A stretch of 6,954 bases of DNA from JAFLCA01 sp041907145. Its GTDB lineage: Bacteria > Bdellovibrionota_C > UBA2361 > JAFLCA01. Positions 6,306 to 6,954 of the stretch are shown here, piece after piece. Both the position numbers and the translations under genes were made by a program. The stretch covers positions 1-6,954 of the forward strand of contig JAYRHW010000280.1 in the NCBI GenBank assembly GCA_041907145.1, read 5' to 3'. The stretch's first letter is position 1; each line of letters opens with the position of its first letter. The notes under the pieces were generated by a model that saw only the letters and a program-made list of their open reading frames with translations, did not search any database and was not told where the DNA came from.

Positions 6306-6954
6306 CTACTGCACTGTGCGCAAATACCGCGCGATGGCCAAGAGGTCACTTTCGGGGGCGTTGCGGTAAAACTCAATAGGGCAAAATGCCGAATCAACGA
6401 CATTTCCGTCGGGCGTCTCGCCCGTTTTGAGATAATGCACGATGGCCTCTTCCTTCCACTCCCCAAGGCCGAAAACTCGAGATGAAGTGATAGCCGGCGC
6501 GACCTTTTCACCACGTTCAGTACGAATGGTCTTTCCACCCACTAAATATTCCTCGTCCCGGAGGAAGGAGGCAGGACTGCTGTGACAAACACCGCAGCGT
6601 GCTACATGATCGGTCAAATATTGCCCATACTCCAAAGTCGATTTGGGATCGATACTTGGCACAAATCCGGCCACCTCGCGGCGCGAGTCGAAAAAACCCT
6701 TGGTATTACGATCGACAAAAGACAGCGCGCGGCGTGGAACCTGCTTCTCAACCGCGGGTAAACTCCTAAGGTACGCGACGATAGCCAACATATCCTCGTC
6801 AGCCATCCAGTCGTAACCACGATGTACCTCGCCCGATAGCCATTGCTGGTCGGGGTTGACAGAGGCGCGGATCGCCTGAACGATATCCTTATCCTGCCAG
6901 TTCCCGATTCCGGAGCGCGCGGGGGTTATGTTCGGAGCTAGAACAATGCCATAG
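6306..6954 (-). CDS. Multi-domain c-type cytochrome, C-terminal part (5' end outside window)
   Basis: The frame is open from the right edge to TAG at 6308-6306, giving 215 visible residues without a start; an internal Met at 6806 is not the true start because homologous-looking sequence continues upstream. Residues ~1-75 are the end of one cytochrome c domain: APNITPARSGIGNW, then DKDIVQAIRASVNPD, and the helix MADEDMLAIVAYLRSLP. Residues ~110-215 are a second domain with the haem-attachment motif CGVCH at 120-124 (bases 6596-6582) and a closing helix SDLLAIARYLRTV. This pattern matches diheme cytochromes c of the alcohol-dehydrogenase-subunit type, which act outside the cytoplasmic membrane in electron transfer. 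The partner enzyme is unknown. Where an axial Met is usually found, the first domain has SGEVHRGYDW and the second has AFCPIEFYRNA, so no obvious Met ligand stands out. It is the upstream gene of the run with tsaD and rsmA, five bases away. Confidence 0.88.
   Translation of the reverse strand, partial: YGIVLAPNITPARSGIGNWQDKDIVQAIRASVNPDQQWLSGEVHRGYDWMADEDMLAIVAYLRSLPAVEKQVPRRALSFVDRNTKGFFDSRREVAGFVPSIDPKSTLEYGQYLTDHVARCGVCHSSPASFLRDEEYLVGGKTIRTERGEKVAPAITSSRVFGLGEWKEEAIVHYLKTGETPDGNVVDSAFCPIEFYRNAPESDLLAIARYLRTVQ

Noticed and set aside
6306..6806. Cytochrome gene starting at the Met codon at 6806
   Set aside because: The same frame continues without a stop to the window edge and encodes cytochrome-like sequence (NITP motif) upstream, so this Met is internal.

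Overview
The window is densely coding chromosomal DNA of moderate GC. It probably comes from a bacterium of the Acidobacteriota (Terriglobales-like). That placement is an inference from protein style: a very long fused MFS/spermidine-synthase-like membrane protein, a diheme-type cytochrome c with an 'NITP' motif, and a compact tsaD-rsmA pair. No rRNA or marker phylogeny is available in the window to confirm it.

Layout: three genes run rightward (1-4593) and three run leftward (6954-4439), and the two sets converge with overlapping 3' ends. On the plus strand, the window opens inside the catalytic C-terminus of a tyrosine recombinase that resembles integron integrases (1-338). Next is a roughly 683-residue membrane protein fusing 12-13 transmembrane helices to a spermidine-synthase-like methyltransferase fold (403-2454). 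After an 84-base gap comes a 684-residue protein of unknown family with a HESGH zinc-peptidase motif (2539-4593).

On the minus strand, a partial multi-domain cytochrome c (6954-6306) is followed after 5 bases by tsaD (tRNA t6A37 synthesis). tsaD overlaps rsmA/ksgA (16S rRNA A1518/A1519 dimethylation) by the four bases ATGA. These three are almost certainly co-transcribed. tsaD and rsmA both support translation fidelity, and their start/stop overlap suggests translational coupling. The cytochrome has no obvious functional link to them.

The last 155 bases of the putative metallopeptidase gene lie antisense to the 3' end of rsmA, so no intergenic space exists between the two converging transcription units. 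There are no RNA genes, CRISPR arrays, insertion-sequence ends or integron attC sites that I can support. The most interesting items are the unclassified HExxH protein, the overprinted convergent overlap, the departures from expected catalytic or ligand residues in the spermidine-synthase-like domain and the cytochrome, and the unusual C-terminal tail of the integrase.
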